DNA of 64,000 nt from Heterohyrax brucei (Eukaryota; Chordata; Mammalia; Hyracoidea; Procaviidae): contig CM053152.1 in assembly GCA_028571685.1 (NCBI GenBank), forward strand, positions 24,126,001-24,190,000, in the 5' to 3' direction. Shown one piece after another: positions 47,915-59,048 of the stretch. Position 1 is the first letter of the stretch. Each line of letters opens with the position of its first letter. The translations under genes and the position numbers were made by a program. The notes below the pieces were generated by a model that saw nothing but the letters and a program-made list of their open reading frames with translations, did not search any database and was not told where the DNA came from.

Positions 47915-50563
47915 AGGGAGGTGGAGCCAACATGGCACCTAGACAGATGTGTCATGCTGTCCCTCTGCAACGAAGATCCAAAAAAAACTAAGTAAATAGA
48001 CATTACTCTTGGAACCCTAAATATCAAATGAAGGGACAGAGAAATACACCAAATATGGAATGGAAGAAGAAACTGAAGGAAAGTGGGGAATGAGAGGAAA
48101 TGCAGACAGGAGGTCCCCTGCCAAGGAACTCAACCTAGCTTTGCTATCCTGGAGCAGAGACAGCAACAACCCTGGAACACGGAGTGCGAGAAGGCAACTT
48201 CACTGAACTTCTGACAGAAGCAAGAACAGCCAGTAACTAGAGAAACATGCTTCCCCACCCCTCACCCTCTGCCACCCCCCACCCCTTTCCAGTCGGTCAT
48301 GTTGTGCTGCTTGGCTAGACAGCCACCTGCCCATTGCTGACATGGGCTTGCCCGACCCCATAACTCCTGCTCCTGCTGGACCATTCCTTTTATTCCCCCC
48401 ATTTCTTCCTTTTATTTCTCCCTCCCACCTAGCCCCATACATCACCCTCACCCCTTCTCGCTGGGCCATCCCATGCTACTTGGACTAGAGGGTGACCAGC
48501 TCACTGTCAGCCTGGATTCCCTTATGCACCGTGCACTGACTCCCATTGTACTATTTATTTTTCTCTCTTTTTCTGTTCCTCTTTTTCTTTCTTCCTCCCA
48601 CCTACCCCCATACCTGTCTCTACCCTTCCCAGTGGGCCACACCATGCTGTCTTGGCTAGAGAGCCACAAGCCTGCCACCAATCCCCTCCCCCAGCCAACT
48701 CCTAAAGCACCTTGTTTTTCCTCTCATTTTTTCCTCTTTCTTCCTTTTTCATCTCTCTCCTACAAAACTCTGTATGCCACCTCTACCATGGGTAGAGAGT
48801 TATTGGCCTGCACCACCTCAGGTCCCCTGCCATCACCTGATGGATTCCGCCACACTATTTTTCCACTTTTCATCCTTTTTGGTCTCCCAACAAGCTCCAT
48901 CCACCACCTTCTTCCTTCCTGATGAGCCATGCTGTACCTCTGTGGCTAGAAAGTCACAGACCTTATGCCTCCTACCACCCACCTGCCATCACTACCATCC
49001 CCCCTCCCCATCAGCTTCCGTGTACCCCTGGCAGTCACCTTCTGGTTACCCCTGTTTAACTCTTTGACTTCTTTTTCTTTTCTTCTTCTACCCAACATTC
49101 CCACAGGCCACCCTCCTTCCCCAACAGCCCTCACTGTGCCACTGTGCCCAGAGGATCCCTGGTTCAGGACTGTCACCACACCAGGCCTGCACTTCCCTTC
49201 ACTCCTGCCATTCAACCACCTTCTAAACAGTGGGAAGCAAGCCTATAGCATTCCCCATTCAACACACCCACCTACCTCATGAGGAACTGTGAAAGCCCTC
49301 ACATCTGTGGGCTGACATCAGGAGACAGCTCTCACTCAGTCCTCAGTTACCTCATCAAACCATTGTACAATAAGGGGGCTTGTGTTGCTTGCTGCTGCCC
49401 TGACCACCTGGACACGTGGTGAGGCTATCATGTCCTCAGATGAGCAAGTAGCAAAACATACCTGGCCCACTCATCCTGACACATCAAAGGAAAACAAAGA
49501 GACAGGACAAAACAAACAAACATACAGTCAATAAAGAAAGAAAATAGTACCCTATTGTCCTGGAGATAGTAGTAGATATCAAAATATAAAAAAGCAAGAC
49601 AAGATGGTTCCAGCAAGTGACCAAAATAAAGAATCAGATCACCTTCGAGTGTAAGAAAAGACAGTGGAATTACCTGATATGGAATTCAAAAGATTAATAT
49701 TTAGGGCTCTCCAAGAGGCTGAGAAAGATGTCAGTGAAAATAAAGAAAAAGCCAGGAAAAAAATAGACAAAATGATGGAAAGCAGACAAAAGCAACAAAA
49801 CATATCCAAAATAAAGGAAAATACACAAAGCAATAGGAAAATTATGTAAAGAACAAAATGTCAAAATAAATAAACAGCTAGAAATCCTACAAAAATCAAA
49901 ACCAATCCAAAAGATAACACAGTTTCAAAAATGGACAATGTAACAACAGTTTTAGGAATAAATTTGAAGAAACAGAAGACAGAAGCAGTGAGATTAAAGA
50001 CAAATCTATGATTACCACTTTGAGGAAAAATCAGAGAAAAAAGAACCAAAGAATTATACTCAATACAATTAAGAGCAAAAAACTGAGTATGACTAGAGTG
50101 CTAGAAGAGGGAGAGAAATCAGAGAGAAGATTGCTTGCAGAAAATTCCTCAAATATCATCAAAGAAGAAAAGCTGGCCCTTCAAGAGGCTCAATTAACCT
50201 CATATAGGATAGACACCAGAAGAAAATCATAAGCTGTGTCATGATCACATTTGCCAGAACTAAATAGAAAGAAAGAGTCCTGAAAGCAAGAATAAGAAAA
50301 ATGAAGTTATTTACAAATCAGAAACAGTAAGACTAAACTTTGATTACTTGGCAGAAATTATGTAGATGAGAAGGCTATGAGATGATACACATGAAACCTT
50401 GAATGAAAATAAACAGCCAACCAAGAATAATACATCCTGAAAAACTCTCAAATTTGATAGCAAAATCAGGACATTCCTGATGAACAAAAATTAAGGTAGT
50501 TTATTTTTTAAAAAAGAAACTGACATGGAATATTAAAGGCTGTCCTTTGGTTACAGAAGAAAC
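47915..50563 (+). mobile_element. HAL1-like (ORF1-only) L1 relative with monomeric 5' region
   Basis: It starts gggaggtggagccaacatgg, an L1/HAL1-type 5' end, followed by about 1.3 kb of pyrimidine-rich leader. The ORF1 coiled-coil region lies at about 49,664-49,849 (MELPDMEFKRLIFRALQEAE). An ORF1 middle region follows at 50,008-50,232, then a C-terminal region whose last text is aaaactctcaaatttgatag and atattaaaggctgtcctttg. No ORF2 follows and an AfroSINE abuts the end. The lack of ORF2 favours HAL1 over a full L1. ORF1 is broken. Confidence 0.75.
48288..49000 (+). repeat. Degenerate tandem monomers in the HAL1-like leader
   Basis: The motif TTGGCTAGAGAGCCAC recurs in variants at about 48,311, 48,479, 48,652, 48,788 and 48,942. 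Each is preceded by a ccatgct-like block and a pyrimidine-rich stretch, with a period of about 135-175 bases. Confidence 0.72.
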
Positions 50564-50564
50564 A

Positions 50565-50665
50565 CTGGTATTGTAGTAGTTAAGAGCTAAGGCTACTGAT
50601 CAAAAGGTTGGTGGTTGAAATCCACCAGGCATGCCTTGGAAATTCTATGGGACAGTTCTGCAAAT
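50565..50665 (+). mobile_element. AfroSINE, 3'-shortened
   Basis: The head acactggtattgtagtagtt, the core ggctactgatcaaaaggttg and the body ccttggaaattctatgggac are visible. The 3' part is replaced by unrelated sequence. Confidence 0.88.
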
Positions 50666-50940
50666 CAGGCAGCATGCTTGAGACTTCTACAGGCTGACAG
50701 CAAAAACTGGAAGCCAGGCAACAGAAAGAGTGCAGGATTGAGAAACAGTGAATTCTGCCAGAATGTCTGTTTATACCAGGGATGAAGGCCACATCCCAAG
50801 GAAATTTCCCTTTGAGCTAGCTACTGGCTGCTCATAAAAGATCACCAAATAGGAGATGATTACACAATGTCTTCCAAACCACTAAGAATCATACCTTAGT
50901 TGAGGTGACACATAACATTAACCATCACGTACTCCTAGCC
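50666..50940 (-). mobile_element. Possible old LTR remnant, fossil
   Basis: The end text ggtgacacataacattaacc and atcac recalls the inverted start of mammalian LTR elements. Family, limits and identity are uncertain. Confidence 0.3.
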
Positions 50941-50944
50941 ACCA

Positions 50945-51115
50945 CAGACAGTGGAGTCTGTGTTTAAGCCTCACTCTAACCCTTACTGGCTATATGGCTT
51001 TGGGGATGTTATTAAATTTCTTTGTACTTTTCTTTCAACTGTACACTTAAGATAAAGCCTGACTCCTGAAGTTATTTTGAGAATTAAACAGAACAACACC
51101 TGTTAAGTATTACTT
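50945..51115 (+). mobile_element. MIR SINE
   Basis: The text agtggagtctgtgtttaagc, actggctatatggctttggg and tattttgagaattaaacaga follows the MIR order. Confidence 0.72.
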
Positions 51116-51247
51116 CACACTAGGCTTATGGTGATGGCTGATAGTCCCTCCTTGTAACTTGACCAACAGGCCTTTCCTGCTTTGTGGGCATTCTTCAAGA
51201 TGAGATATATGTATATATGCTTTTTAATTGATAAACTTTTTTTTTTT

Positions 51248-51420
51248 TGGAGCCCTGGTGGTGCAGTGGAAATATTGGTGGTATAATACTTAAGTGCTAC
51301 ATCTGCTAACCAAAAAGGTGGCCATTTGAATCCATCAGGCACTCATTGGAAACTTTATGGAGCAATTCTAATCTGTCCTCTAGGGTCACCATGAGTCAGA
51401 ATTGACTGAACAGCAGTGGA
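51248..51420 (+). mobile_element. AfroSINE with a partly duplicated head
   Basis: The head ggagccctggtggtgcagtgg is followed by a second box-A-like piece, ttggtggtataatacttaag. The normal core, body and end cagaattgactgaacagcag come after it. Confidence 0.92.
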
Positions 51421-51423
51421 TTT

Positions 51424-51580
51424 GAGTGATGCAAGGGTTAAGTGCTAACAGCAGCTAATCAAAAGGTCAGCAGTTAGAATTCACAAGTTGCTCCTTGGAA
51501 ACCTTATGTGTTAGTTCCACTTTGTCCTGTGGGGTTACTATAAATTGGAACTGACTGAATGGCACAATAACAATAAACTT
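51424..51580 (+). mobile_element. AfroSINE, head to tail with the previous one
   Basis: The text tgatgcaagggttaagtgct, cagctaatcaaaaggtcagc and tggaactgactgaatggcac is visible. Only a few bases separate it from the copy before it. Confidence 0.92.
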
Positions 51581-51684
51581 TTTATCTTTTTCTGTTTCAG
51601 ATATATGAAATCAAAGAAAGAAAACCATGACTTCTCTTCTTGCTCTGTAACCTACAGATCAGAAGGATTTGAAACATTTTTAAC

Positions 51685-51848
51685 TAACAGCTTTATTGAC
51701 GTATGATCTATAGACTGCAAAATTCAACTCTTAAAGTATACAATTAGTGGTTTTTCACGTACTTACAGAACTGTGCAACCATTGTTATAATCTAATTTTA
51801 GAACATTTTCAAGCTTCTCCCTAACCTGCGCACCAGTACTTGCTCCAC
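51685..51848 (-). mobile_element. Ancient L1 3' end, inverted
   Basis: The text acagctttattgacgtatga, aaagtatacaattagtggtt and acagaactgtgcaaccattg is the classic inverted ancient L1 3' UTR. Confidence 0.85.
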
Positions 51849-52064
51849 AGTGTAAACTTTGTTGGGGCTACTATCTCAAAGTAACAGATATTTTCCTGAG
51901 TCTGAAAAGTCACGTAGATAACTGTGATCTTCCAGATTCCGGACTCCGAACCATTCTTTTCTTGGTTGTTATGCATATCTGGAGAGTGAAAAATGCTGAG
52001 AAGTGGACTAGGGCATCCAAGGCTATGCCAGGGAAATTTACAGTCTCTAGAGAGCTGAAGGAAA

Positions 52065-52215
52065 CTCTGATGGTATAGTGATTAACGCTATGTCTGCTAA
52101 CCAAAAGGCTGGCTGTTCACATCTGCTGGGCACTCCTTGGAAACTCTTTGGAGCAGTTCTATTCTGTCCTGTAGAGTCACTGTGAATTGGCATTGCCTTG
52201 GTGGCAACTGATTTT
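52065..52215 (+). mobile_element. AfroSINE
   Basis: The text ctgatggtatagtgattaac, tctgctaaccaaaaggctgg and gagtcactgtgaattggcat is visible. Confidence 0.93.
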
Positions 52216-52237
52216 TATGGATGTGTGTCACGGGTGG

Positions 52238-52737
52238 TGTTTTGGTCATCTAGTGCTACTGAACAGAAATACTACAAATGGATGGCTTTAAAAAGAGAAG
52301 ACTGATTTTGCCACAGTTTGGTAGGATAAAAGTCTAAATTTAGGGTGTCAGTTCCAAGGGAAGCCTTTCTCTGCTGGCTCTGGAGGAAGGTCTTTGTCAT
52401 CAGTCTTGCCCTGAACTTGGAGCTTCTGATGGGTAGGGACCCTAGGTCCTTTCCAAAGGATGTGCTGTGCTCCCAGCACAGCATTCTTGCTGGAATGAGG
52501 TCCACAAATCTTTGTTTGTATTCCTTTCCTTTACATCCCAAGAGATTGCTGCAAGGAACAATGTGATCCTATACATTGAGCCCAGACCCACCAACACCAC
52601 TGCCACCAACTGTCCCTAATTAATATAATAGAGGCAGTGTTTACAACTTGGAGGAACATCACAGGAGGCCAGGAATCACAGCCTAGCCGAATTTCTATGC
52701 ACACTTCTCAGGGGACACAATGCAATCCACAACAGGT
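52238..52737 (-). mobile_element. MaLR-type solo LTR, fossil
   Basis: The reverse complement starts tgttgtggattgcattgtgt. Landmarks match the LTR at 18,752, including tctggaggaaggtctttg near the same place. It is non-coding and complete by eye. Confidence 0.82.
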
Positions 52738-53432
52738 GGTGAGCCCCTCTAGGGAAGAAGACTTGTCATATGTCTGTAAATGTCACTAGCACTTAGCCCT
52801 GCTCGTGACGTAGTGGGAGAACTCAGTGAGTACCCCTTGAAAAATCAGAGGATCAGGACCCTCAGCTCCATGTAACTGTTCTCCATACCCGTGATGAAGG
52901 AAATGTTAGCTCCCACTGCTTCCTTAAATGACAGTGTTCTGGATGGGACATCTGGATTGCTTTCTCTCTTAACCCCAGAAGAAAAACACAAGTGATACAT
53001 GTGATGCAGTGTTTTAAATTAGTGCTGATTCTCTCCTTGCAAAGATATACAAGAGATAACTGTAAACATTAGTACACACACAGGATAGAGAAGATACATT
53101 TTTAAAAACTTTGAACTGAATAGTATTATCCATTTCCTTCTCCAATTCTTTGGAGAACCAAACACATATTAATGGCTTGTTACAGCAGAAATAATTCAGA
53201 TTCAGATAAAGAAGTTGAAAGGTATATACTTTTACTTTGTAGTTTTTACACATTCTAAAGAATTCTGCAATTCCTCTTCAATCTGCATCGATGATAGCAA
53301 ACAGGTATTGTTTATATCCGAAACAGTTTAAATTAATCATCTCCATATGATGCATCTGGTGATTTAGTTGCATAGATTTACTTTTAGCTGGATATTTCAA
53401 AATGATAATGTTGACAAGTAAATATGAACAGA
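52738..53432. other. Single-copy sequence
   Basis: No gene recognised. A weak L2-like end is possible near 52,760-52,840. Confidence 0.35.
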
Positions 53433-53706
53433 AAGACTGACTAAATTTGTTGTTTTGTGTTTTTTGGATCATGGCCAATCTTGTTGGGGTGAGGTGGTAT
53501 CTCATTGTTGTCTTGATTTGAATTTCTTTAATAACTAAAGATCGTGAACATGTCTGCATGTGCTTTTTGGCTGCCTGGATCTCCTCTTTAGTGAAGTGTC
53601 TGTCCATCTCCTTTGCCCATTGCTTAATTGGATGGTTTATCTTCTTCTTCTTGATACTTTGTAGTATCTTATAGATTATGGAGATCAGGCAAGACTGACT
53701 AAATTT
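53433..53706 (-). mobile_element. Internal L1 ORF2 segment with 16-bp target duplication
   Basis: A 242-bp internal L1 piece (53,449-53,690) lies between perfect copies of aagactgactaaattt at 53,433-53,448 and 53,691-53,706. In reverse complement it starts tgatctccataatctataag and ends at the internal A-rich site aaaaaacacaaaacaacaa. It lacks the L1 3' UTR and poly(A). Confidence 0.88.
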
Positions 53707-53771
53707 AATTAATATTAGGCAGCAATTGTATAGATTCAGATAATACCTTGGTAATTCAGGTTACCACCACG

Positions 53772-54150
53772 CATCTCAGTTTGTTGTACTGCGATGGCTT
53801 GCATCTTGCTATGATGCTGGAAGCTCTGCTACCAGCATTTCAAACACCACCCCATGGTGGACAGTACTGAGAGGCTTCCAGACTAAGTCTAGGTAAAAAG
53901 GCCTGGTGACCTACTTCTGAAAGTAGCCAATGCAAATGTTATGGATCACAAGAGAATATTGTCCAACTCACCTGCTTCGGACAGGTGAGAGATTGATCAC
54001 TGGAGGGGAACATCACGTTTGGTGATGCTGAGGGCCAGTAAAGCAATGGAGGACTCCCAGGGAGGCGGGCTGACGTAGCAGGCACAACAAAGGACTCAAA
54101 GATGCCGGCAGCTGCAAGCATGATGCTGGACCAGACAACAATTTATTCCG
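53772..54150 (+). mobile_element. RTE internal-deletion derivative
   Basis: The RTE 5' region (tcagtttgttgtactgcgat, ccatggtggacagtactgag) joins a late 3' segment (tgcttcggacaggtgagaga, tttggtgatgctgagggcca). The deletion junction differs from that at 44,755. Confidence 0.82.
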
Positions 54151-54156
54151 TTGCAC

Positions 54157-54228
54157 AGTCAGCCCTCTATATCTGTGGATTCTGCATCAGGGAATTCAAC
54201 CAGTCATGTATTTAAAATACTGTAAGTA
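54157..54228 (+). mobile_element. Possible Tigger-type DNA transposon end
   Basis: The text cagtcagccctctatatctg and gattctgcatcagggaattc resembles a TcMar-Tigger terminal region. It is only a fragment. Confidence 0.55.
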
Positions 54229-54329
54229 AGGTGTCCATGAGCCACAGTCAATCCATTAGTGGCTATAACAATGAGTACAACTTCACTGGCACTTTCACAC
54301 ACCCACCGTTTCATTTTTTTATCTTGAAG

Positions 54330-54460
54330 TTACTGATTATCTTTATATTACAAATGGGGAAAGAGAGAATGAAAGAGGTTAATTCAGCAAGCTGCCCAAG
54401 ACACATACAAGGTGCATTGCAGGCCCAGAATCAAAACGTATGGTTTAGACTCCTCTTGTG
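54330..54460 (-). mobile_element. MIR SINE, inverted
   Basis: The text tattacaaatggggaaagag, aggttaattcagcaagctgc and gcaggcccagaatcaaaac is visible. Confidence 0.7.
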
Positions 54461-55369
54461 TCTCCAGCCCTCCGTCTTGGCACCTCACATTCACGACACC
54501 GCTTAGAAGCAGGCATTGAGCACCTACTAGGTACCCTGCGATGTCCTGGGAAATCTGACTGCCCTTTGAGATTTGGGAGCAAGTCCACTCTGAGAAGTAG
54601 ATATCAGTGCTGCTATGCTTACGTCCAAAATAAGTTTATATATATGTGGTGGGGTGAGCAGAAAGGCATCTCCTTCTTCCTCCTGCAATCAGTGGAGAAG
54701 CCCAATGGTTAGAAATAACTGGCATGGTATCATTTGTTGTGAATTATTGTGGGGAAAGATTAATAATATGTTAGTGTCATAAGGCCAGGGTTTTTAGGAA
54801 CAAGTAAGGTAAAGCTACATGAGTGGAAGGGAAGAATATTTCTTGTTTAGATAAATTTGTTGTTTAGAGGATTCAAGACAGAGATTAGTCATAGTGGTAA
54901 GTATTTTTGATTTCAGATACTCCAAGAGAAAACCAGCCGTTGTGCTGAACAGAATTCCTGAACCATTTAATACCTCTCAACTTCCCCATCGTCTTGGGGC
55001 CAGAGCTCAATCTTGGACCTCGGTTAGGACTCAGCAGACCCTGACCTTGAAGCCAGAGCTAACTTCTCCCTCTACAGGGCAACAATCACTGCCAGAGAAA
55101 AGAAGTATGGACATCTAACAGGTTGCAGAAACACGTGAGTCATGAGAAGGGACCAAGGCAGATGGAGACTTGGTTCTTCCTGTAAGAAGGTGAGAAGGCT
55201 GCAGGCATACAGGAAGAAAAGCATAAAGGTGACAGAAAGAATGTAATGTTCTGCACACCAAGAGAGAACCCACACAAGACTCACCCCACTCAAAGGCTTA
55301 GGCAGGAGCATCACAGCTTGAGCTGCCCATGGGAGGCAAACAGCTAGATGAGCGTCAGAGATTAAACAG
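54461..55369. other. Single-copy sequence
   Basis: No gene or repeat recognised. It holds an overlapping E-box and AP-1-like motif (cacgtgagtcatgag) at about 55,132-55,146. Confidence 0.35.
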
Positions 55370-56035
55370 CATTCCCCCCAAATTATGCTGAAGTTCTAAC
55401 CCCTGTATGTTAATGAGATTATACCAAAGTAGGATGGGGCAGTGGTGATTCAATGGTAGAATTCTTTGCTTCCATAAGGGCATCCCAGGTTCAATTCCGG
55501 GCCAGTGCGCCGCGTGTGCAGATGTCACCACTTGTCAGCAGAGGCTTTGTACTCCTGTGATACTAAAAGGGTTTCAATGGAGCTTCCAGACTAACAGTAA
55601 CTAGAAAGGCCTGGTGAGGTGCTTCGGCAAAATCAACCCATGAAAATTCTGTGATCGCGGTGGTCTGATCCACAATCAATCATGGGTTGGTGCAGAATTA
55701 CACAGCACTTTCTTCCATTGTGCACGGGGTCAACCACGAGTCGGAGTGATTTGTTGGCAGCTAACAACCACAACTGTGGAATGAGAAGGGTCCTGAACCT
55801 AATCCCTTCTTAGTGATGTCTGATAAAAAGAACAAAACGGAAAGAGGGACACTCACCGGGGCCAACAAGCAAGACCCCACAGCAGGGCAAGGAATGCCTT
55901 GGACAAGGAAGGATGCTTCTCTAGAGCCGATTAATGCCCTGATCTGGACTTCGAGCCTCCAAAACTGTGAGACAAATTATTGTTCTTTAAAGCTGCCATT
56001 TATGATATTTTTGTTATGGCAGCATTAGGTTACTA
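55370..56035 (+). mobile_element. MaLR/MLT1-type solo LTR split by a tRNA-Gly SINE, fossil
   Basis: Left part: cattccccccaaattatgct and ctaacccctgtatgttaatg. Right part: gaacctaatcccttcttagt, cctccaaaactgtgagacaa and ttatggcagcattaggttac. It is non-coding, and older than the SINE it carries. Confidence 0.78.
55435..55775 (+). mobile_element. tRNA-Gly-headed SINE, best-preserved copy
   Basis: The head is a recognisable tRNA-Gly-like sequence with box A tgattcaatggta, an anticodon position reading TCC and box B ggttcaattcc, ending ggccagtgcgcc. The body has RTE 5'-region text (ggtttcaatggagcttccag, aggcctggtgaggtgcttc). The end is RTE 3'-like (gggtcaaccacgagtcggag, gcagctaacaaccacaac). Confidence 0.85.
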
Positions 56036-56124
56036 AGAAATGAGGATATGATGGCTCTTTCTCCAGCCCTACTCTTGCCCAGTACTGGAACAATTGTTGA
56101 AACTCTAGCAAACACCTGTCTAGT

Positions 56125-56280
56125 CGGGGCCCTGGTGACACAACGGTTATGCATTTGGCTGCTAACCAGAAGTTTGAATGCACTACTTGCTCCTTAGAAA
56201 CCCTATGGGGCAGTTCTACTCTGCTCTATAGGGTCACTATGAGTTGGAATCAACTTGACAACAATGGGTTTTGTCTGGTT
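56125..56280 (+). mobile_element. AfroSINE
   Basis: The text ggggccctggtgacacaacg, tggctgctaaccagaagttt and gagttggaatcaacttgaca is visible. Confidence 0.94.
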
Positions 56281-56771
56281 TGGGGGTCAATCCTGGTTGG
56301 GATACAGTGGGTTTTCATATGGTTTGGGGAAAGGCAGATGAGGAGTCATCCAAGCAGGCAGGAAATGATTTTCTCCTTTGTGGTTACCACTGTGGTCTGT
56401 AGGGCAGTAATGAGTAACCTCCTGTAGACAACCACCCAGACAGATAAACAGCCAGGAGGATCCCAAGGGTCTCCCATATGTTCATCTGCTTAGAAGCAAG
56501 CTCGCGGCCCACACGACCCTGTCATGTGGCTTTACCTATAAATCCCTGACATCATTTGCCTTCTAATCAAAAACAGTTAACTGAATCTTACTTCACCTTC
56601 AACAGAGTAAAAAGGGTAGAATTCTCTTACTAAAGCTAGCACAATACAAGGAATGAGCTGAAAAGTGAGTGACATCAGTTTCCCTGCCTTCTTGTTTCTT
56701 ACAGTTTTAGACATTTTGTAAACCTGTGTTTATTTCCATGGCTAGACAGCGCAGATTTACAAAAAGACATA
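56281..56771. other. Single-copy sequence
   Basis: No gene or repeat recognised beyond the SINE tail. Confidence 0.35.
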
Positions 56772-57342
56772 TTGCTGTTGTGGTTAGGTGTTATTCATTT
56801 GGCTCTGACTCACAAGGACCCCATCTGCAACAGAACAAAGCAATACCCAGTCCAGTACCGTCCTCACAAGTTTTGCTATTTTTGAACACATTGTTGCTGT
56901 CACTGTCCCAATCCATCTCATTGACAGTTTTCCTTTATTTTGCTGACCCTCTACTTTACCAAGCATGATTTCCTTCTTCAGGGACAGAGACCTTCTGATA
57001 CCTGTCCAGCGTAAGTAAAATGAAGAAGTATTCTGGCTGTACTTCTTCCAAGACAGAATTGTTCATTCTTTTGGCAGTCCGTGGTATATTCAGTACTCTT
57101 TACCAGCACCGTAATTCAAAGTCATCAGTTCTATGGTAATCTTTGTTCATTGTCCAGCTTCATACGAGACAGCTGGAAATATCCATGGCTTGGGTTAGGT
57201 GTTCCTTAGTCCTCAAAGTGACATCTTTGCTTTTTAATACTTGAAAGAGGTCTTTTGAAGTGGATTTGCCTGTGTCATATGACTTTTTGGCTGCTGCTTC
57301 CATGGGTGTTGATTGTGGATCCAAGTAAAATGAAATCCTTGA
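56772..57342 (-). mobile_element. RTE LINE, 3' part, inverted
   Basis: The text gttgtggttaggtgttattc, agtccagtaccgtcctcaca, ttcttttggcagtccgtgg and gattgtggatccaagtaaaa is in RTE complement order. Confidence 0.92.
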
Positions 57343-57536
57343 GTCTACAAGATATTAGGGGACCAGAAGAGGACCTGCCTGAGAATAGAACCACAAAGCA
57401 TGAAGACAAAGAAGAGAATAGAAGGGAGAACTTGGATCTAGACACAGTGGTGAAGTATTTGATGGGACCTCGCCTGGGGGGTCCTCCTACTTGACTCAAT
57501 AAACTCCCTTTTCTGAGTCAGATTGCATCAGGTTTT
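57343..57536 (+). mobile_element. Possible LTR 3' portion, fossil
   Basis: The text gggacctcgcctggggggtc followed by an aataaa signal and gattgcatcaggtttttctg resembles the R-U5 end of an LTR. Family is unassigned. Confidence 0.35.
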
Positions 57537-59048
57537 TCTGTTACTAAGTCATCTCAACTTATAAACTACTTTGTAAACGTTACTACTCGTGTCTAAACTG
57601 CTGATCGTTTGGACGTAACATTTCATTTTCGTAATGAAACACATGAAAAACCACAAAATACTGACAACTCCCAGAAGGGATGTGCAGAAAGGAAACAGGT
57701 TCTTTCCTCCTCTTGAGAGCTTGAGAGTTTCTCTCTTCTCCCCTTCCCACAGCTCTTCTCATTGCCTTGTCTCTCCCTCCCCCTCCTTCTTCACAATTTG
57801 GCACATGTCTCATGAGTATTGACACACCAGAGTCATCCTTCTGTGCCTATCACTCTTTCTCTGCCTACTACACCAGGCTGTTGAAAAGGACCTTGTCCTA
57901 CAAAGTCTGAATAACTGACCACAAAGTTCTTGAGACTGACTTTGCTCAAGCCTCACTCCCCTCTCTCCTCCGCGACCAGGCCTCCAGCACCACTTGTTAA
58001 GAACGTCTACAGTGCTATCAGTTCCTCGAAGTACTGTTCTTTCTTTCTCTGTAATAGTAGGGAAACAGCAAACTGTGCATGGCTGTCTTGTCCAGCTAGG
58101 GGAGAGCAGGGTGTCTCTCAGGTTTGGTATGTATTGCCCTCTTGATTTTCCATCCTGTCAACTAGATTGTTTCAAGGGCTTGGGGGTGAATGTTTCTACG
58201 GGACCAGAATTCAGGCAGATGATTTGTGCTAGGCATCTTGTCGGGGAGACACTCGAACAGGCAATGACTGCATGACCATGGTCCCCTTCCCAGGGATCAA
58301 GACTATGTAAGTTGCATGTGAGCAGTAAAGCCCCCTAAGACCTGCTTTAGAGAGCCCTGGCCATCCACACACATGCACACAGAAATGAACTTACTACTGA
58401 ACGTATGGACACCTCTGTCACGGAACATGGCATTCAGTGCTGTAGGTTTTGGAACCTGTAAACCTAAATCCTCATTCTTAGGATTAATGTTGTTCGGGTC
58501 CAGAGAAACACTGCTTCTTGTCTCTCATCTATGTCCTAAAACAAAAGGTTACAGCATCTAATGCCACTAAGTACTATGACACTACTAATCTTTGAGACTA
58601 AGAACCCTTTTTAAGTTCAGTGTGCTTACATGAAAACATTGAACAACTTGACAAATCCTTCATCTCAGATAACATGAAGGTAAGTATTCTTGTGTTATGA
58701 CATATAGTTTACCAAGGGTGAGAATCACTCATTTTGTTGTTTGTCTTGGCTCCTACTGGTGCTTCTATAGGAAGGTAAGGACGAGGACAGTATTTGCAAC
58801 AGTTACACTCAACAACCAAGGCATTTTTTGCAATACAAACAATTCATATTATTCTTAAATTTTTGTGTATAAGTGTTGGAAATACTGAATAGGTTTAGAT
58901 ACGAGAAAGGGATGGCAAAAATCACAAAACAAGTTATAGTAATTTATATGATAAATTACTTTGTAATACATTTTGTGATAACTGATTGTATTGATTCCAT
59001 TACAACGTTGTACACGACATTTAAAATGCATCATTTATTTCTAAATCT
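57537..59048. other. Single-copy upstream flank of TTC39C
   Basis: This is the longest repeat-poor run close to the TTC39C promoter (0.6-2 kb upstream of the island). No exon is supported. Distal promoter elements are plausible but not shown. Confidence 0.4.

Noticed and set aside
48473-48922. 149-codon Ser/Pro/Phe-rich frame and overlapping frames to 49,282
   Set aside because: These are translations of the pyrimidine-rich tandem leader of the HAL1-like element.
55435-55510. Functional tRNA-Gly gene
   Set aside because: It is tRNA-like but diverged, is fused to a SINE body with an RTE-like end, and has related copies elsewhere in the window.
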